64,000 bases of DNA from Usitatibacter rugosus (GCF_013003965.1 NZ_CP053069.1:3193419-3257418); one strand, 5' to 3'. Counted from the stretch's first letter, positions 35,012 through 44,692 are shown. Numbers and translations: made by a program. Notes: a model not told the origin generated them from the letters alone.

Positions 35012-36991
35012 CTACAAGCCGCACTCGCTCGTGATCGCCCCGAACACATGCCGCTGAAGCAGCTGGTTCGCTGACTTGCCGTCCGCCGTGTACGAGAGCG
35101 AGGCGGATCCCTCGGCCCCGAACGCGAGCGACATCGACCCGATCTCCGCCACCGAGTTGCCCGCCACGCGGTAGAGCGTGCCGCCGAATGCGCTGCCGCT
35201 GCCCTTCGCCTGGCTCTTGCCGTCGGACATCAGCGTCCACGTCGGCTGCTGCTGGGCGTCGTAGCCGAAGATCACGCCGAAGGCCGTGTCGCCGCGATGC
35301 GAGACCGCGAGGCCCCAGCCCGAGTTCTCCGGCTGGTAGTAGAGCGCGGTGTAGTTCGGCAGGTGGGTCGCCTTGCTTGCCGCGGAGTTGCTCCAGCCGC
35401 AGTTGCGGTCGCTCACGAACCGGGTGCGCGTGATCGCCGTGCTGCGCTTCGCGTCGCCGATCGTGTAGCTGAGCGATGCGCTGTCGTTGGAGTCCGGCGC
35501 GAAGGTGAGCGTGCCGACCGCGGTCGCGCGGACGCCGGCGCCGGCGAGGCCTTGCATGCGATAGAGCGTGCCGGAGAAGGAGCCGTTACCCGCGCGCTTG
35601 CCCTCGGACATCGTGTACCAGCGCGGGGCGCCCGCTTCGTCGCGCAGGAAGAGCGCACCGAACATCGTGGTGCCCTGCTGCTCGAGGTAGATGCCCCAGC
35701 CGCTCTCGTTGGCATTCCACCAGAGGTCGGTGGCATTGAAGGCCTGCGAGACGAGCGATTCCGGAGCGCGCAGGATCGAGACCGTGCCCGGACCCGTGTT
35801 GATGGCATACGCCGCGCCGCTGAGCGGATTCACCGCGATGCTCAGCGCCACGAGCGAGCCGGGTTGGAAGGTCTCTCCGAGGGCGATGGTGTCGAGGCGA
35901 TCGCCGCCCGCGGAGTACACCGCGGCATAGCCGCCGTAGCTGAACCCCACGTAGAGGTTGCGCGACACCGGCTCGAAGGCGATCGAGCGCGTGGAGAATT
36001 CGAGCTCCACGGCCGTCAGGGCGCCGGTGGCCGGGTTCACGATCGAGAAGCGCTTGTTGAACATGTCCAGCGCATACACGTTGCCGGTCAGCGGATCGAG
36101 CGTGAGCGCGCCCATGATGTTCGGCAGGTTGTAGACCCGCGTCCCGTCGGCCATGTAGGTGACCGGCGTGTAGTCCGGCAGCAGGATCGTGCGCTTGATC
36201 GCCAGCGTGGCCGTGTCGAGCACGAAGAGCGCGGCGCGCACGCTCGGGGCGTCGCGCATGAAGTCGGCGTGCCCGAGGACGTAGAGCTCGTCGCCGGAAG
36301 CGGATCCGAGCATCTGCATCCCGCGCCGACCCACGGACACCGCGGGCCCGAACGTACCCGAAGCCGTGTCGAGCTCTCGCACGTACGCCGGCAGCTCCTG
36401 GGCAAAACCGTAGAGCTTCACCATGACGAACACGCGGTCGCCGACGGCGAGGATCGAGGTCGGGTCCATGTCCGGCATCGCGAAGACGCGCGTGGCGCCT
36501 GTCGAGAGATCCACCTCGGTGACGTTTCCGCTCATCTGGCCGGGGACGAAGGTCGTGGTCGCGACCCGGTTGCGGCCGACGACGTAGGCGCGATTCTTCG
36601 AGTCGATGACGGCCACGGCAAACGGCTGCTGCCCGGTCGTGACGATCCGCATCGAAAGCGTATCGGCGTCGATGAGGCTGACGCGATCGGCCGTGGGATG
36701 CGTGACGACCACCGAGCGCAACGCGGAGCTCACGGCGAGGTCGCCCGGCGTGCCCGCGCTCGGGAGCACGGTGACCAAACCGTCGAGGCCCAGCACCGAG
36801 ATCGAGCCGGCGTCGTTGCGGGCGGGTCCGACGTTGGCCGTGAAGAGCCGGCCCGTGGTCTTGTCGACCGCGGCGTTGTTCACACCGGCGCCGACGGCGA
36901 TCGTCTCGGATTCGCGCAGGGCCGCGGCAGCGGGCAGCGCGAGCGTCAGTACGGTGAAGAGGGTGGCGAGGCGGGCGGAGCGGCGATCCAT
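35012..36991 (-). CDS. Secreted beta-propeller (YVTN/YncE-like) protein with C-terminal repeats
   Basis: The protein has 659 residues and a signal peptide (MDRRSARLATLFTVLTLALP, cleavage near AAAA-L). Residues about 40-430 read as repeating YncE/YVTN-like blades (VDKTTGRLFTANVGP, NPATGALTAVELEFS). The last third has two copies of a WWNANESGWGIYLEQQGTT-type motif ending in SLSYT, resembling repeats seen in gammaproteobacterial surface proteins of unknown role. It is likely periplasmic or extracellular. ATG 36991 has an AAAGGA site. The gene alone is bracketed by inverted repeats and twin hairpins. Confidence 0.75.
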   Translation of the reverse strand: MDRRSARLATLFTVLTLALPAAAALRESETIAVGAGVNNAAVDKTTGRLFTANVGPARNDAGSISVLGLDGLVTVLPSAGTPGDLAVSSALRSVVVTHPTADRVSLIDADTLSMRIVTTGQQPFAVAVIDSKNRAYVVGRNRVATTTFVPGQMSGNVTEVDLSTGATRVFAMPDMDPTSILAVGDRVFVMVKLYGFAQELPAYVRELDTASGTFGPAVSVGRRGMQMLGSASGDELYVLGHADFMRDAPSVRAALFVLDTATLAIKRTILLPDYTPVTYMADGTRVYNLPNIMGALTLDPLTGNVYALDMFNKRFSIVNPATGALTAVELEFSTRSIAFEPVSRNLYVGFSYGGYAAVYSAGGDRLDTIALGETFQPGSLVALSIAVNPLSGAAYAINTGPGTVSILRAPESLVSQAFNATDLWWNANESGWGIYLEQQGTTMFGALFLRDEAGAPRWYTMSEGKRAGNGSFSGTLYRMQGLAGAGVRATAVGTLTFAPDSNDSASLSYTIGDAKRSTAITRTRFVSDRNCGWSNSAASKATHLPNYTALYYQPENSGWGLAVSHRGDTAFGVIFGYDAQQQPTWTLMSDGKSQAKGSGSAFGGTLYRVAGNSVAEIGSMSLAFGAEGSASLSYTADGKSANQLLQRHVFGAITSECGL

Positions 36992-37118
36992 GGATGGCGT
37001 CCTTTCATCATGGGCGGCGGAGGGGGCGGCGTACCGGATTATTGCGCTTTCTTGCACGAAGCTGGTGACAATTTCGTGTCTGCAATCAATGGTGTAGGAC
37101 AGTTTCCCCTCATGAAAA

Positions 37119-37138
37119 AGGGCGCCCGAAGGCGCCCT
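37119..37138 (-). terminator. Rho-independent terminator of efp (right of cassette)
   Basis: AGGGCGCC-CGAA-GGCGCCCT is the same hairpin as at 34970. On the minus strand it is followed by CCCTTTTTCAT, giving a T5 tract, so it should end the efp transcript about 70 bp after the efp stop codon. Confidence 0.8.
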
Positions 37139-37167
37139 GATTTCTTTCCGCTACGTCTTGGCTGTGA

Positions 37168-37212
37168 TCGGCGTTTATCCGCGTTTATCTGCGGAGGACG
37201 CCTTTCGCCTTA
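37168..37212. repeat. Right copy of inverted repeat bracketing the beta-propeller gene
   Basis: ATCGGCGTTTATCCGCGTTT and ATCTGCGGAGGACGCCTTTC continue to the efp stop codon (TAA at 37210-37212). It is the reverse complement of 34915-34958. The two copies point outward and enclose 2.2 kb that holds just one gene. Confidence 0.8.
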
Positions 37213-37770
37213 GGCAGTGACGCGACGCTTGTACTCGTGCGTGCGGGTGTCGATCTCGATGCGGTCGCCCGTCTCGCAGAACGCCGGCACGTTGATCTCG
37301 AACCCCGTCGAAAGCTTGGCGGGCTTGAGCACCTTGCCCGACGTGTCGCCGCGAACCGCCGGCTCCGTGTACGTCACCTCACGAACGATCGTCGTGGGCA
37401 GCTCGAAGGAGATCGCGCGGCCGTTGTAGAACACGGCTTCGCCGGTCATGCCGTCTTCGAGGTAGTTGATCGCTTCGCCGATCGAATCCTTCTCGATGTC
37501 GATCTGGTTGTACTCGCTGTCCATGAAGACGTAGAGCGGGTCGGCGAAGTACGAGAAGTTCACTTCCTTCTTCTCGAGGATCTGGAGCTCGAAGCGGTCG
37601 TCGGCCTTGTAGACCGTCTCCTGGTTGCTGCCCGTCAGGAGGTTCTTCATCTTGAGCTTCATGGTGGCGGCGCTGCGGCCACCTTTGTTGTATTCGGTCT
37701 TGAGCACGACCCACGGATCATTGTTGATCTGGATCACATTCCCGCTACGCAGTTCTTGGGCAATTTTCAT
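37210..37770 (-). CDS. efp: Elongation factor P
   Basis: This 186-residue EF-P relieves ribosome stalling at polyproline. The three beta-barrel domains are complete. The tip loop reads YNKGGRSAA, with Arg32 in place of the E. coli Lys34, as in the EarP-dependent class where Arg32 is rhamnosylated. The matching transferase gene earP lies just upstream in the same orientation. ATG 37770 is the normal start; the open frame upstream adds no conserved residues. A good terminator follows at 37119-37138. Confidence 0.96.
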   Translation of the reverse strand: MKIAQELRSGNVIQINNDPWVVLKTEYNKGGRSAATMKLKMKNLLTGSNQETVYKADDRFELQILEKKEVNFSYFADPLYVFMDSEYNQIDIEKDSIGEAINYLEDGMTGEAVFYNGRAISFELPTTIVREVTYTEPAVRGDTSGKVLKPAKLSTGFEINVPAFCETGDRIEIDTRTHEYKRRVTA

Positions 37771-37863
37771 GGTGGGTTCCGTTTTCTGTCCGCTGGCGTC
37801 GAGCGGCAGCTTCGCTGTCCGCTCCAACGCCGTACTCGGTATTAAAGTCGTTGAAAAAGCTCG

Positions 37864-38877
37864 CTATTTTAGCACGTGGTCGGCGAAATCGACAATTGCG
37901 GATGCAAGGTCGGTCCGGGAGGCCTGCCGATCCGCCCAGCTCCGGGCGTGGGCCCCGAGGGCGGGCAGCCGGGCCCGGAATTCCTCCCACGCCTTCGCCA
38001 CGCCCTCACCCCGGTTCCAGGCTTCCCAGAGCGCCGTGACCGCCGCGGCGTCCGGGCGATCCAGGCCCTCGGTATAGCGCGCAAGGAATGCCGAGAGCTT
38101 GATCCAGTGGGCGCCGTCCTCGGTGGGATAGATGTGCCAGATAAAAGGTCGCGCCGCCCATTGCGCCCGCAGGAAGGAATCCTCCCCACGGACGAAGTTC
38201 ACGTCGCAGGACCACAGGAGCTCGTCGTAGCGGTCCTGCTGGAGGAACGGCGTATCGACACCGGGGCGGATCGCCTCCACGGGAGGATCACTCGCGCGAA
38301 ATGCGGCGAGCAGCTCGTCGACAGGCGCGGACGGATACGCGAAGACGCTCGCGCGCAGCCCGGGCTCGCGCGGATGCGAGAGGCGCCAGGCCTCGCGCCT
38401 TGCGACGAGATCGCCCTCGCGCAGCAGGCCACCGGTCTTGCGCGTGAAGCCGGGGAAGAAGTAGTGCTTCACCAGCGGCAGCTTCGTATGCGGCGAGGGC
38501 AACGCGTGGCTGCCCTCCACCCAGTCCTCGGCGCTCAGGTACTCGAGGTTGATCCAGCGCGGGCGCGGCGAGCGCTCCGCCATCGCGAGGACGTAGGCCG
38601 GCGGCGGATCGCAGCCGAAAGTCTCGACGACCACGTCGGCGACGTCCGCGGGCGTGAAGTCCTCGCGCCAGCGCACGACCTCCACGCCTTCCAGTTCCTG
38701 CGTGTCTCGCGTCGCATCGATCTCGGGGCGGATAACGGCGAGCACCTCGAGCGCGCCCAGCCACAGGCGCACGCGCTTGCCGTGCTCGCGCGCGACCTCC
38801 CGCGCGAGACGCCAGGCCACGCCGGCGTCGCCGTAGTTATCGACGACCTTGCAGAAGATGTCCCAGCGCTCGTCCAT
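37864..38877 (-). CDS. earP: EF-P arginine rhamnosyltransferase EarP
   Basis: This 337-residue protein of the DUF2331/EarP family attaches rhamnose from dTDP-rhamnose to EF-P Arg32. The N-terminus has WDIFCKVVDNYGDAGVAWRL, placing Asp13 and Asp17 at positions described as important in Pseudomonas EarP; VRGEDSFLRAQWAARPFIWH near the C-terminus is the nucleotide-sugar region. ATG 38877 begins the family's conserved N-terminus. It is 93 bp upstream of efp, in the same direction, and divergent from the epimerase gene. Confidence 0.95.
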   Translation of the reverse strand: MDERWDIFCKVVDNYGDAGVAWRLAREVAREHGKRVRLWLGALEVLAVIRPEIDATRDTQELEGVEVVRWREDFTPADVADVVVETFGCDPPPAYVLAMAERSPRPRWINLEYLSAEDWVEGSHALPSPHTKLPLVKHYFFPGFTRKTGGLLREGDLVARREAWRLSHPREPGLRASVFAYPSAPVDELLAAFRASDPPVEAIRPGVDTPFLQQDRYDELLWSCDVNFVRGEDSFLRAQWAARPFIWHIYPTEDGAHWIKLSAFLARYTEGLDRPDAAAVTALWEAWNRGEGVAKAWEEFRARLPALGAHARSWADRQASRTDLASAIVDFADHVLK

Positions 38878-38913
38878 CCGGCGGATTCTACGGGGCTGGA
38901 TTAGCATCGGGGC

Positions 38914-39891
38914 ATGCGCATCCTCATCCTCGGCGGCACCGTGTTCCTGGGCCGCGCCCTCACCGACGCGGCGATCGCCGCCGGCCATGACGTCTCCCAC
39001 CTCAATCGCTGCCAGTCCTCGGGGCCGGATCCGCGCGTCGAGTGCCTGAAGGCCGACCGCACCGACGAGAGCGCGCTGCGCTCCGCGGTGGCCGGCAAGC
39101 GCTGGGATGTGGTGGTCGACACCTCGGGCTACCTGCCGGGCGTGGTGTCGATGGCCGTGAAGGCGCTGCGCAGCACGGCTCCGCGCTATGCCTTCGTCTC
39201 GACGATCTCGGTGTATTCGGGGGCGGACGGATTCGGCGAGGACGCGAGCGTCGCCCCGCCGCCCGATCCGGTGCCCGATGCGATGACGCCCGAGACCTAC
39301 GGTGCGTTGAAGGCGATGTGCGAGGCCGCGGTGCGCGACGTGCACGGCGACCGCGCGCTGATCGTCCGGCCCGGGCTGATCGTCGGCCCTCACGATCCCA
39401 CCGACCGCTTCACGTACTGGCCGCACCGCATCGCGCTGGGCGGCACCGTGCTCGCCCCGGGCCGTGCCGGCCGGCGCATCCAGTTCATCGACGTGCGCGA
39501 CCTCGCGGCGTGGATGGTGACGCTGCTCGAGCGCGACATCGGCGGCACGTTCAACGCGACCGGCCCCGCGGGAACGCTCACGATGGGCAACCTGCTGGAG
39601 AGCTGCATCACGACCACGCGGGCCCGCGCCGGGCTCGCGTGGGCCGACGAGGCTTTCCTGGCGGAGAACGGCGTCGCGCCGTGGAAAGAAATGCCGCTCT
39701 GGGTGCCCGAGAAGGACGGAGGATTCCTGCAGGTGCCGATCGGACGGGCGCTGGGGACGGCGCTTCGCTTTCGTCCGCTCGCCGAGACCATCGCCGACAC
39801 GCTCGCGTGGTCCCGCAAACGGCCGGTCGATCACGTTTGGAAGGCGGGCATTACGCCGGAGCGAGAACGCGAGCTGCTCGCCAAGCGCTAA
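38914..39891 (+). CDS. NAD-dependent epimerase/dehydratase (extended SDR)
   Basis: This 325-residue protein has the Rossmann glycine motif ILILGGTVFLGRAL at the N-terminus and the active-site tail STISVYSG, with YGALKAMCE supplying Tyr and Lys. Members of this group resemble nucleotide-sugar epimerases and mRNA-binding SDR proteins. It could be linked to sugar metabolism used by EarP, though nothing shows that directly. It is divergent from earP by 36 bp and followed by an inverted-repeat element. Confidence 0.85.
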   Translation: MRILILGGTVFLGRALTDAAIAAGHDVSHLNRCQSSGPDPRVECLKADRTDESALRSAVAGKRWDVVVDTSGYLPGVVSMAVKALRSTAPRYAFVSTISVYSGADGFGEDASVAPPPDPVPDAMTPETYGALKAMCEAAVRDVHGDRALIVRPGLIVGPHDPTDRFTYWPHRIALGGTVLAPGRAGRRIQFIDVRDLAAWMVTLLERDIGGTFNATGPAGTLTMGNLLESCITTTRARAGLAWADEAFLAENGVAPWKEMPLWVPEKDGGFLQVPIGRALGTALRFRPLAETIADTLAWSRKRPVDHVWKAGITPERERELLAKR

Positions 39892-39898
39892 CGTTGTT

Positions 39899-40037
39899 GG
39901 AACCGCCGATCTCCGCCGATGAAAATCTTGGGTGTGGAGCTGCGCGAAACGAGGCAGCGCCACTCCCGCCACGACCAAACACCTCAGGATTTATCGGCGG
40001 AGATCGGCGCCCTTCATCGGCGGGGATCGGCGGTTCC
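39899..40037. repeat. Compound inverted repeat with ATCGGCGGAGATCGGCG units
   Basis: The left part GGAACCGCCGATCTCCGCC (39899-39917) with GATGAAA is repeated in inverse as TTATCGGCGGAGATCGGCG (39991-40009) and again as CATCGGCGGGGATCGGCGG plus TTCC at 40015-40037. The two right copies are adjacent. It fills the gap between the convergent epimerase and outer-membrane factor genes and can fold into a long stem. It looks like a dispersed intergenic repeat rather than a simple terminator. Confidence 0.65.
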
Positions 40038-40055
40038 AAAAGTCCTTCCCAACCT

Positions 40056-41465
40056 TCACCCTCCGAGAGCCAGGTAGAGATCCACGATGGCGCTACGTCG
40101 ATCGCGCTCCGCATCCACCGCCTCGAGACGCACGGCGAGCAACTGGCGCTCCGTCTCGAGCAGCTCGAAGAGGCTGTACACCCCGTTGTCGTAGCGCAGC
40201 CGCGCAAGCTCCAGCGAACGTGCGAGCGCTTTCTCGCGATTGCGCTGCGCCTCGAGGATCTCGCGCGTGTTGCTCTGCGCGGCGATGGCCTCGCGGGTCT
40301 CGCGGAAGGCATTGGCGATCGCCTGCACGTACAGCAGCGCCGCCTCGCGCGTGCGGGCATTCTCGAGATCCACGCCGCCACGGATCTGCCCCGCGGCGAA
40401 GAGCGGCTGCAGCAGGTTGCCGCCCACCGACCAGACGCGCGCCGGACCCTTGAAGAGATCGGAGAGCTGCTGGCTCTCGCCGCCATAGAAGCCGGTGAGC
40501 GAGATGGACGGGAAGTACGCCGCGCGGGCCACGCCGATGCGCGCGTTGGCGGCCTTCAGGCGCTCCTCCGCCTGGCGGAGATCCGGCCGCCTCAGCAGCA
40601 GGTCGGACGGCAGTGCGGCCGGCACTTCGACGACGGCGTCGTACGTGATGCCGCGTTCGACGCGGGCAGTGAACACCTCGCGCGGGCTGCGGCCGAGCAG
40701 CACGGCGAGCGCGCCCTCCTGGCGCAGGCGCCGCTGGTAGATCGCGGGGATGAGCGCGCGGGCGCCCTCGACATCCGAGCGGACCTGGTTCAGCTCGAGC
40801 TCGCCGACGATGCCGGAGTCGTAGCGCAGCTGCTGCAGCTCGAGGCCCTTGCTGCGGCCCACGAGCGTGCGCTCGGCGATCGCCGCGCCTTCATCCAGCG
40901 CGCGCAGCGCGAAGTAGCCGCGCACCACGTCGCCGACGAGGGTGTTGCGGATCGCATCGCGTCCCGCTTCGGTGGCCGCGAGCTCCGCCTTCGCGGCTTC
41001 CGTCGCACGGCGGTACTTGCCCCAGAAATCCAGCTCCCAGCTCGCGCGGAGCACGAGGCGGTTGGTGTCGCTGTAGATCGCATCCGACGGCAGCGGGAAC
41101 GGGCCCACGGCCGAGGCCTTGTCGCGGCTCTTGTCGAACCCGACACCGGCCTGCGGGAACTGGTCCGAGCGCGTGATGGTGAACTGCGCCCGTGCCTGCT
41201 CGATGCGCTCCGCGGCGGCCTTGAGATCCCGGTTGGCGTCGAGCGCTTCGGCCACGAGCGAATCCAGCACCGCGTCGTTGAAGACCTTCCACCACTGGTC
41301 CGGCACCGTGGTCGCGTTGGTCGAGGGCACGCCGAGGTTGCCGGGCAGCTCGACCGGCGGACGCTCGTAGTCGGGGCCTACCGTGCAGGCGGCGAGGAGA
41401 GCGGTGAGCGTCACCGCGACTACGAGCCGTCCCCGTGCAGACAGGGACCCAGGAAATTTGTTCAT
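40056..41465 (-). CDS. RND efflux outer-membrane factor lipoprotein (OprM/NodT family)
   Basis: This 469-residue outer-membrane channel has lipobox LLAAC and the tail TVGPDYERP typical of OprM-like proteins. Two internally repeated helical hairpins are visible (EQARAQFTITRSDQFPQ, RLRQEGALAVLLGRSPRE, and GVARAAYFPSISLTGFYG later). ATG 41465 overlaps the pump gene stop by 4 nt. It completes a tripartite drug-efflux system with the two genes upstream. Confidence 0.93.
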   Translation of the reverse strand: MNKFPGSLSARGRLVVAVTLTALLAACTVGPDYERPPVELPGNLGVPSTNATTVPDQWWKVFNDAVLDSLVAEALDANRDLKAAAERIEQARAQFTITRSDQFPQAGVGFDKSRDKASAVGPFPLPSDAIYSDTNRLVLRASWELDFWGKYRRATEAAKAELAATEAGRDAIRNTLVGDVVRGYFALRALDEGAAIAERTLVGRSKGLELQQLRYDSGIVGELELNQVRSDVEGARALIPAIYQRRLRQEGALAVLLGRSPREVFTARVERGITYDAVVEVPAALPSDLLLRRPDLRQAEERLKAANARIGVARAAYFPSISLTGFYGGESQQLSDLFKGPARVWSVGGNLLQPLFAAGQIRGGVDLENARTREAALLYVQAIANAFRETREAIAAQSNTREILEAQRNREKALARSLELARLRYDNGVYSLFELLETERQLLAVRLEAVDAERDRRSAIVDLYLALGG

Positions 41466-44400
41466 TGCGGACCCTCCGGCCGTTGCATGCCGTGGACCAC
41501 GGAGTGCGACCCGGCCTTGTGCTGCTGCAACTCGCGGTGGTGCGCGGCTTCCTGCTTCAGCTCTTCGCTCGAGCGCGACTCGCCGAGCTTGCGCTCCATC
41601 ACCAGCTTGTAGAAGTACGGCACGAAGAAGATCGCGAGGAACGTGGCCGCCAGCATGCCGCCCATCACGCCCGTGCCGACCGATTGGCGGGCACCCGCGC
41701 CCGCGCCGGACGAGATGGCGAGCGGCAGCACGCCGAAGATGAACGCGAGCGAGGTCATGAGGATGGGCCGGAAGCGCAATCGCGCCGCCTCCAGCGCCGC
41801 CGCCGAGTATGACAGGCCCTCCTGGGACTTGAGCAGCGCGTATTCCACGATCAGGATCGCGTTCTTCGCGGCGAGGCCGATCAGCGTGACGAGGCCGATC
41901 TGGAAGTACACGTCGCTCGTGTATTGCGTCTCGCCGATCATGCTGCGCAGCGTGATCGCCAGCAGCGCCCCGAACATGCCGAACGGCACCGCGAGGATGA
42001 CGGAGAGCGGCAGCGACCACTTTTCGTACTGCGCCGCGAGGATGAGGAAGGCCATGAACGCCCCGGCGACGAGCGCGATGCTGGAGCTGCCCGACGAGCG
42101 CTTCTCCTGGAAGGAGGCGCCCGTCCAGTCGATGCTGAAGTCCGGCGGCAGCGTCTTCGCGAGCCGCTCCACCGCCTCGATCGCCTGGCCCGAGCTCACG
42201 CCCGGAGCCCCGCTGCCGAAGATCTTGGTGGCCTGCGCGTTGTTGTAGCGCTCGAGTGTGTCCGGGCCGCTGATGTATTCGATGCGCGCCAACGCACTCA
42301 CCGGGATCATCTCGCCCTTGTCGCTGCGCACGTACACGGCGCCCACGTCCTCCGGGCGCTTGCGGTAGCCCGGCTCGGCCGACATCAGCACCTGCCACGT
42401 GCGGCCGTACTTGTTGAAGTCGTTCACGTAGTACGTGCCCAGCGTGGCGGCGAGGGTGTTGAAGACCTCGTCCACCGAGACGCCGTAGGCCTTGGCCTTC
42501 TCGCGGTCCACGTCGACGAAAAGCTGCGGCACGTTGGGGCGCCACAGCGTCTGCATCATGCCCAGCTGCGGATCCTTGCTGGCGGCGGCGACGAATTGGT
42601 CCTTCACCTCGGCCAGGCGCTTGGGACCGCCTTCGCCGTGGTTCTGGATGTAGACCTCGAAGCCGCCCGCCGTGCCCAGGCCGAAGATGGCCGGAGCGTT
42701 GAACGCGATGGCGAGGCCCTCCTTCATGCCCATGGTGCGGCCGAAGTATTCGCCCACCAGCGCCTGCACCGGGACCTTGCGGTCCTTCCAGTGCTTCAGC
42801 GGGAAGAAGATCGTGGCCGCGTTGTTGCGGTAGGTGCCGCCGAGGAAATCGAAGCCCGTGAAGGCAACGGCGTTCTCGACGTTCTTGTTCTCGAGCACGG
42901 ACGAGACAACCTGCTGCACCACTTTGTCCGTGCGCTCGAGCGACGAGCCGTCCGGCAGGATCACCGCGGCGATGTAGAAGCCCTGGTCCTCCTCCGGCAC
43001 CAGCGAGGTGGGCGTGCGCCAGAAGAAGAACGCGGTGACGCCGATCATCACGGCATAGAGCGCCAGCACGAGGCCGCCGCGGCGGATCATCCAGGCGACG
43101 CCGTTTTCGTACCGGTCGGTCGCCTTGGCGAAGTTGCGGTTGAACCAGCGGGCCCAGCGGGCTTCATGCGCTTCGTCGTGCGGGCGCAGGACCATCACGC
43201 ACAGCGCCGGCGTGAGCATCAGCGCGACCATGCCGGAGATCACCACGGCGATGGAGATGGTGACCGCGAACTGGCGATAGAGCTCGCCCGTGAGGCCGCC
43301 CAGGAACGCGATCGGGATGAACACCGCGCAAAGCACGAGGACGATGGCGACGATCGGACTCGTCACTTCGTTCATCGCCTTGATTGCGGCTTCTCGGGGC
43401 TCGAGCCCCTCCTCGCGCATGATGCGTTCGACGTTCTCCATGACGACGATGGCGTCGTCCACCACGATGCCGATGGCGAGCACCATGCCGAAGAGCGTGA
43501 GCGTATTGATGGAGTAGCCGAGGGCCAGCAGGCCGGCGAAGGCGCCGAACAGCGCGACCGGCACGGTGGCGAACGGAATCAGCGTGGCGCGCCAGTTCTG
43601 CAGGAACACGTAGACCACGACGAAGACCAGCACCATCGCGATCAGCAGCGTGTGGATCACCTCGTTGATCGACACTTCGACGAAACGCGTGGTGTCGTAC
43701 ACGGCGACCTGCGTGAGGCCCTGCGGAAACTTGGCCTCCAGGCCCTTCATGGTGGCGTTCACCTGCTTCGCCACCTCGAGCGCGTTGGCGCCCGGCTGCA
43801 GGAAGACGCCGATCAGCGTGGCCGGCTTGTTGCTGACACGGCCGGTGAAACTGTAGTCCTTGGACGCGAGCTCGACGCGTGCCACATCGACCAACCGCAG
43901 GCGCGAGCCGTCGGGATTCGCGCGGATGATGATCTGCTCGAATTCCTTCGGGTCCTGCAGGCGACCCTTGGTGGTGATGGTGTAGACGAGCTCCGTGCCG
44001 CCGCCCGTGGGCGGCTCGCCGATCTTGCCGGCGGCGAACTGCGCGTTCTGCTCGTTCACGGCGCGGATGACATCGCCCGGCGAGAGCTTCAACGCGGCGA
44101 GGCGGTCCGGCCGGAGCCAGATGCGCATCGCGTAGTCCTTGGCGCCGAAGATCTGCACGTTGGTGGTGCCGGGGATGCGCTTCACCTGGTCCAGCACGTT
44201 CAGCGTGACGTAGTTGGAGGTGTAGAAGTCGTCGAAGCGTCCGTCGGGCGAATACACCGCGATCACCTGCAGGAACGACGACGAGCCCTTCTCCACCGTG
44301 ACGCCCTGGCGGCGCACTTCCTGCGGCAGGCGCGGCTCGACCTGCTTCACGCGGTTGTTCACGTTCAACGCGGCTTTGTCCACATCCGCGCCGATGTTGA

Positions 44401-44683
44401 AGGTGACCTGGATCTGCACCGTGCCGTTGGAGGACGACGCGGAGCTGATGTACAGGAGGTCTTCGACGCCGTTCAGCGTGTTCTCGATGGGTGCCGCGAC
44501 CGTGGATTCCAGCACCGCGGCGGAAGCCCCGGGATAGACGGCCGTGACCGTGACGACGGGCGGCGCGATCTCCGGATACTGGGCGATGGGCAGGATGCGC
44601 ATGGACGCAATGCCCGCCAGCGTGATGAACAGCGCGATGACGATCGCGAAGATAGGTCGGTCGATGAAGAAGCGGGAGAACAT
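41462..44683 (-). CDS. RND efflux permease, hydrophobe/amphiphile (AcrB/MexB-like)
   Basis: This 1073-residue inner-membrane proton-drug antiporter has 12 TM helices with two large periplasmic loops. The TM4 motif GIVVDDAIVVMENVER carries the paired proton-relay aspartates. The usual HAE1 family features, such as FFIDRPIFAIVIALFITLAG at the N-terminus, are present. The C-terminal tail is longer and His-rich. It follows the adaptor gene by 9 nt and overlaps the outer-membrane gene by 4 nt. Drug range cannot be inferred. Confidence 0.95.
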   Translation of the reverse strand: MFSRFFIDRPIFAIVIALFITLAGIASMRILPIAQYPEIAPPVVTVTAVYPGASAAVLESTVAAPIENTLNGVEDLLYISSASSSNGTVQIQVTFNIGADVDKAALNVNNRVKQVEPRLPQEVRRQGVTVEKGSSSFLQVIAVYSPDGRFDDFYTSNYVTLNVLDQVKRIPGTTNVQIFGAKDYAMRIWLRPDRLAALKLSPGDVIRAVNEQNAQFAAGKIGEPPTGGGTELVYTITTKGRLQDPKEFEQIIIRANPDGSRLRLVDVARVELASKDYSFTGRVSNKPATLIGVFLQPGANALEVAKQVNATMKGLEAKFPQGLTQVAVYDTTRFVEVSINEVIHTLLIAMVLVFVVVYVFLQNWRATLIPFATVPVALFGAFAGLLALGYSINTLTLFGMVLAIGIVVDDAIVVMENVERIMREEGLEPREAAIKAMNEVTSPIVAIVLVLCAVFIPIAFLGGLTGELYRQFAVTISIAVVISGMVALMLTPALCVMVLRPHDEAHEARWARWFNRNFAKATDRYENGVAWMIRRGGLVLALYAVMIGVTAFFFWRTPTSLVPEEDQGFYIAAVILPDGSSLERTDKVVQQVVSSVLENKNVENAVAFTGFDFLGGTYRNNAATIFFPLKHWKDRKVPVQALVGEYFGRTMGMKEGLAIAFNAPAIFGLGTAGGFEVYIQNHGEGGPKRLAEVKDQFVAAASKDPQLGMMQTLWRPNVPQLFVDVDREKAKAYGVSVDEVFNTLAATLGTYYVNDFNKYGRTWQVLMSAEPGYRKRPEDVGAVYVRSDKGEMIPVSALARIEYISGPDTLERYNNAQATKIFGSGAPGVSSGQAIEAVERLAKTLPPDFSIDWTGASFQEKRSSGSSSIALVAGAFMAFLILAAQYEKWSLPLSVILAVPFGMFGALLAITLRSMIGETQYTSDVYFQIGLVTLIGLAAKNAILIVEYALLKSQEGLSYSAAALEAARLRFRPILMTSLAFIFGVLPLAISSGAGAGARQSVGTGVMGGMLAATFLAIFFVPYFYKLVMERKLGESRSSEELKQEAAHHRELQQHKAGSHSVVHGMQRPEGPQ

Positions 44684-44692
44684 GGCGGTCTC

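Noticed and set aside
37745-38077. Extra small genes between efp and earP
   Set aside because: The short frames 37745-37990 and 37625-38077 are out-of-frame readings of earP and efp ends; no ribosome sites or conserved residues.
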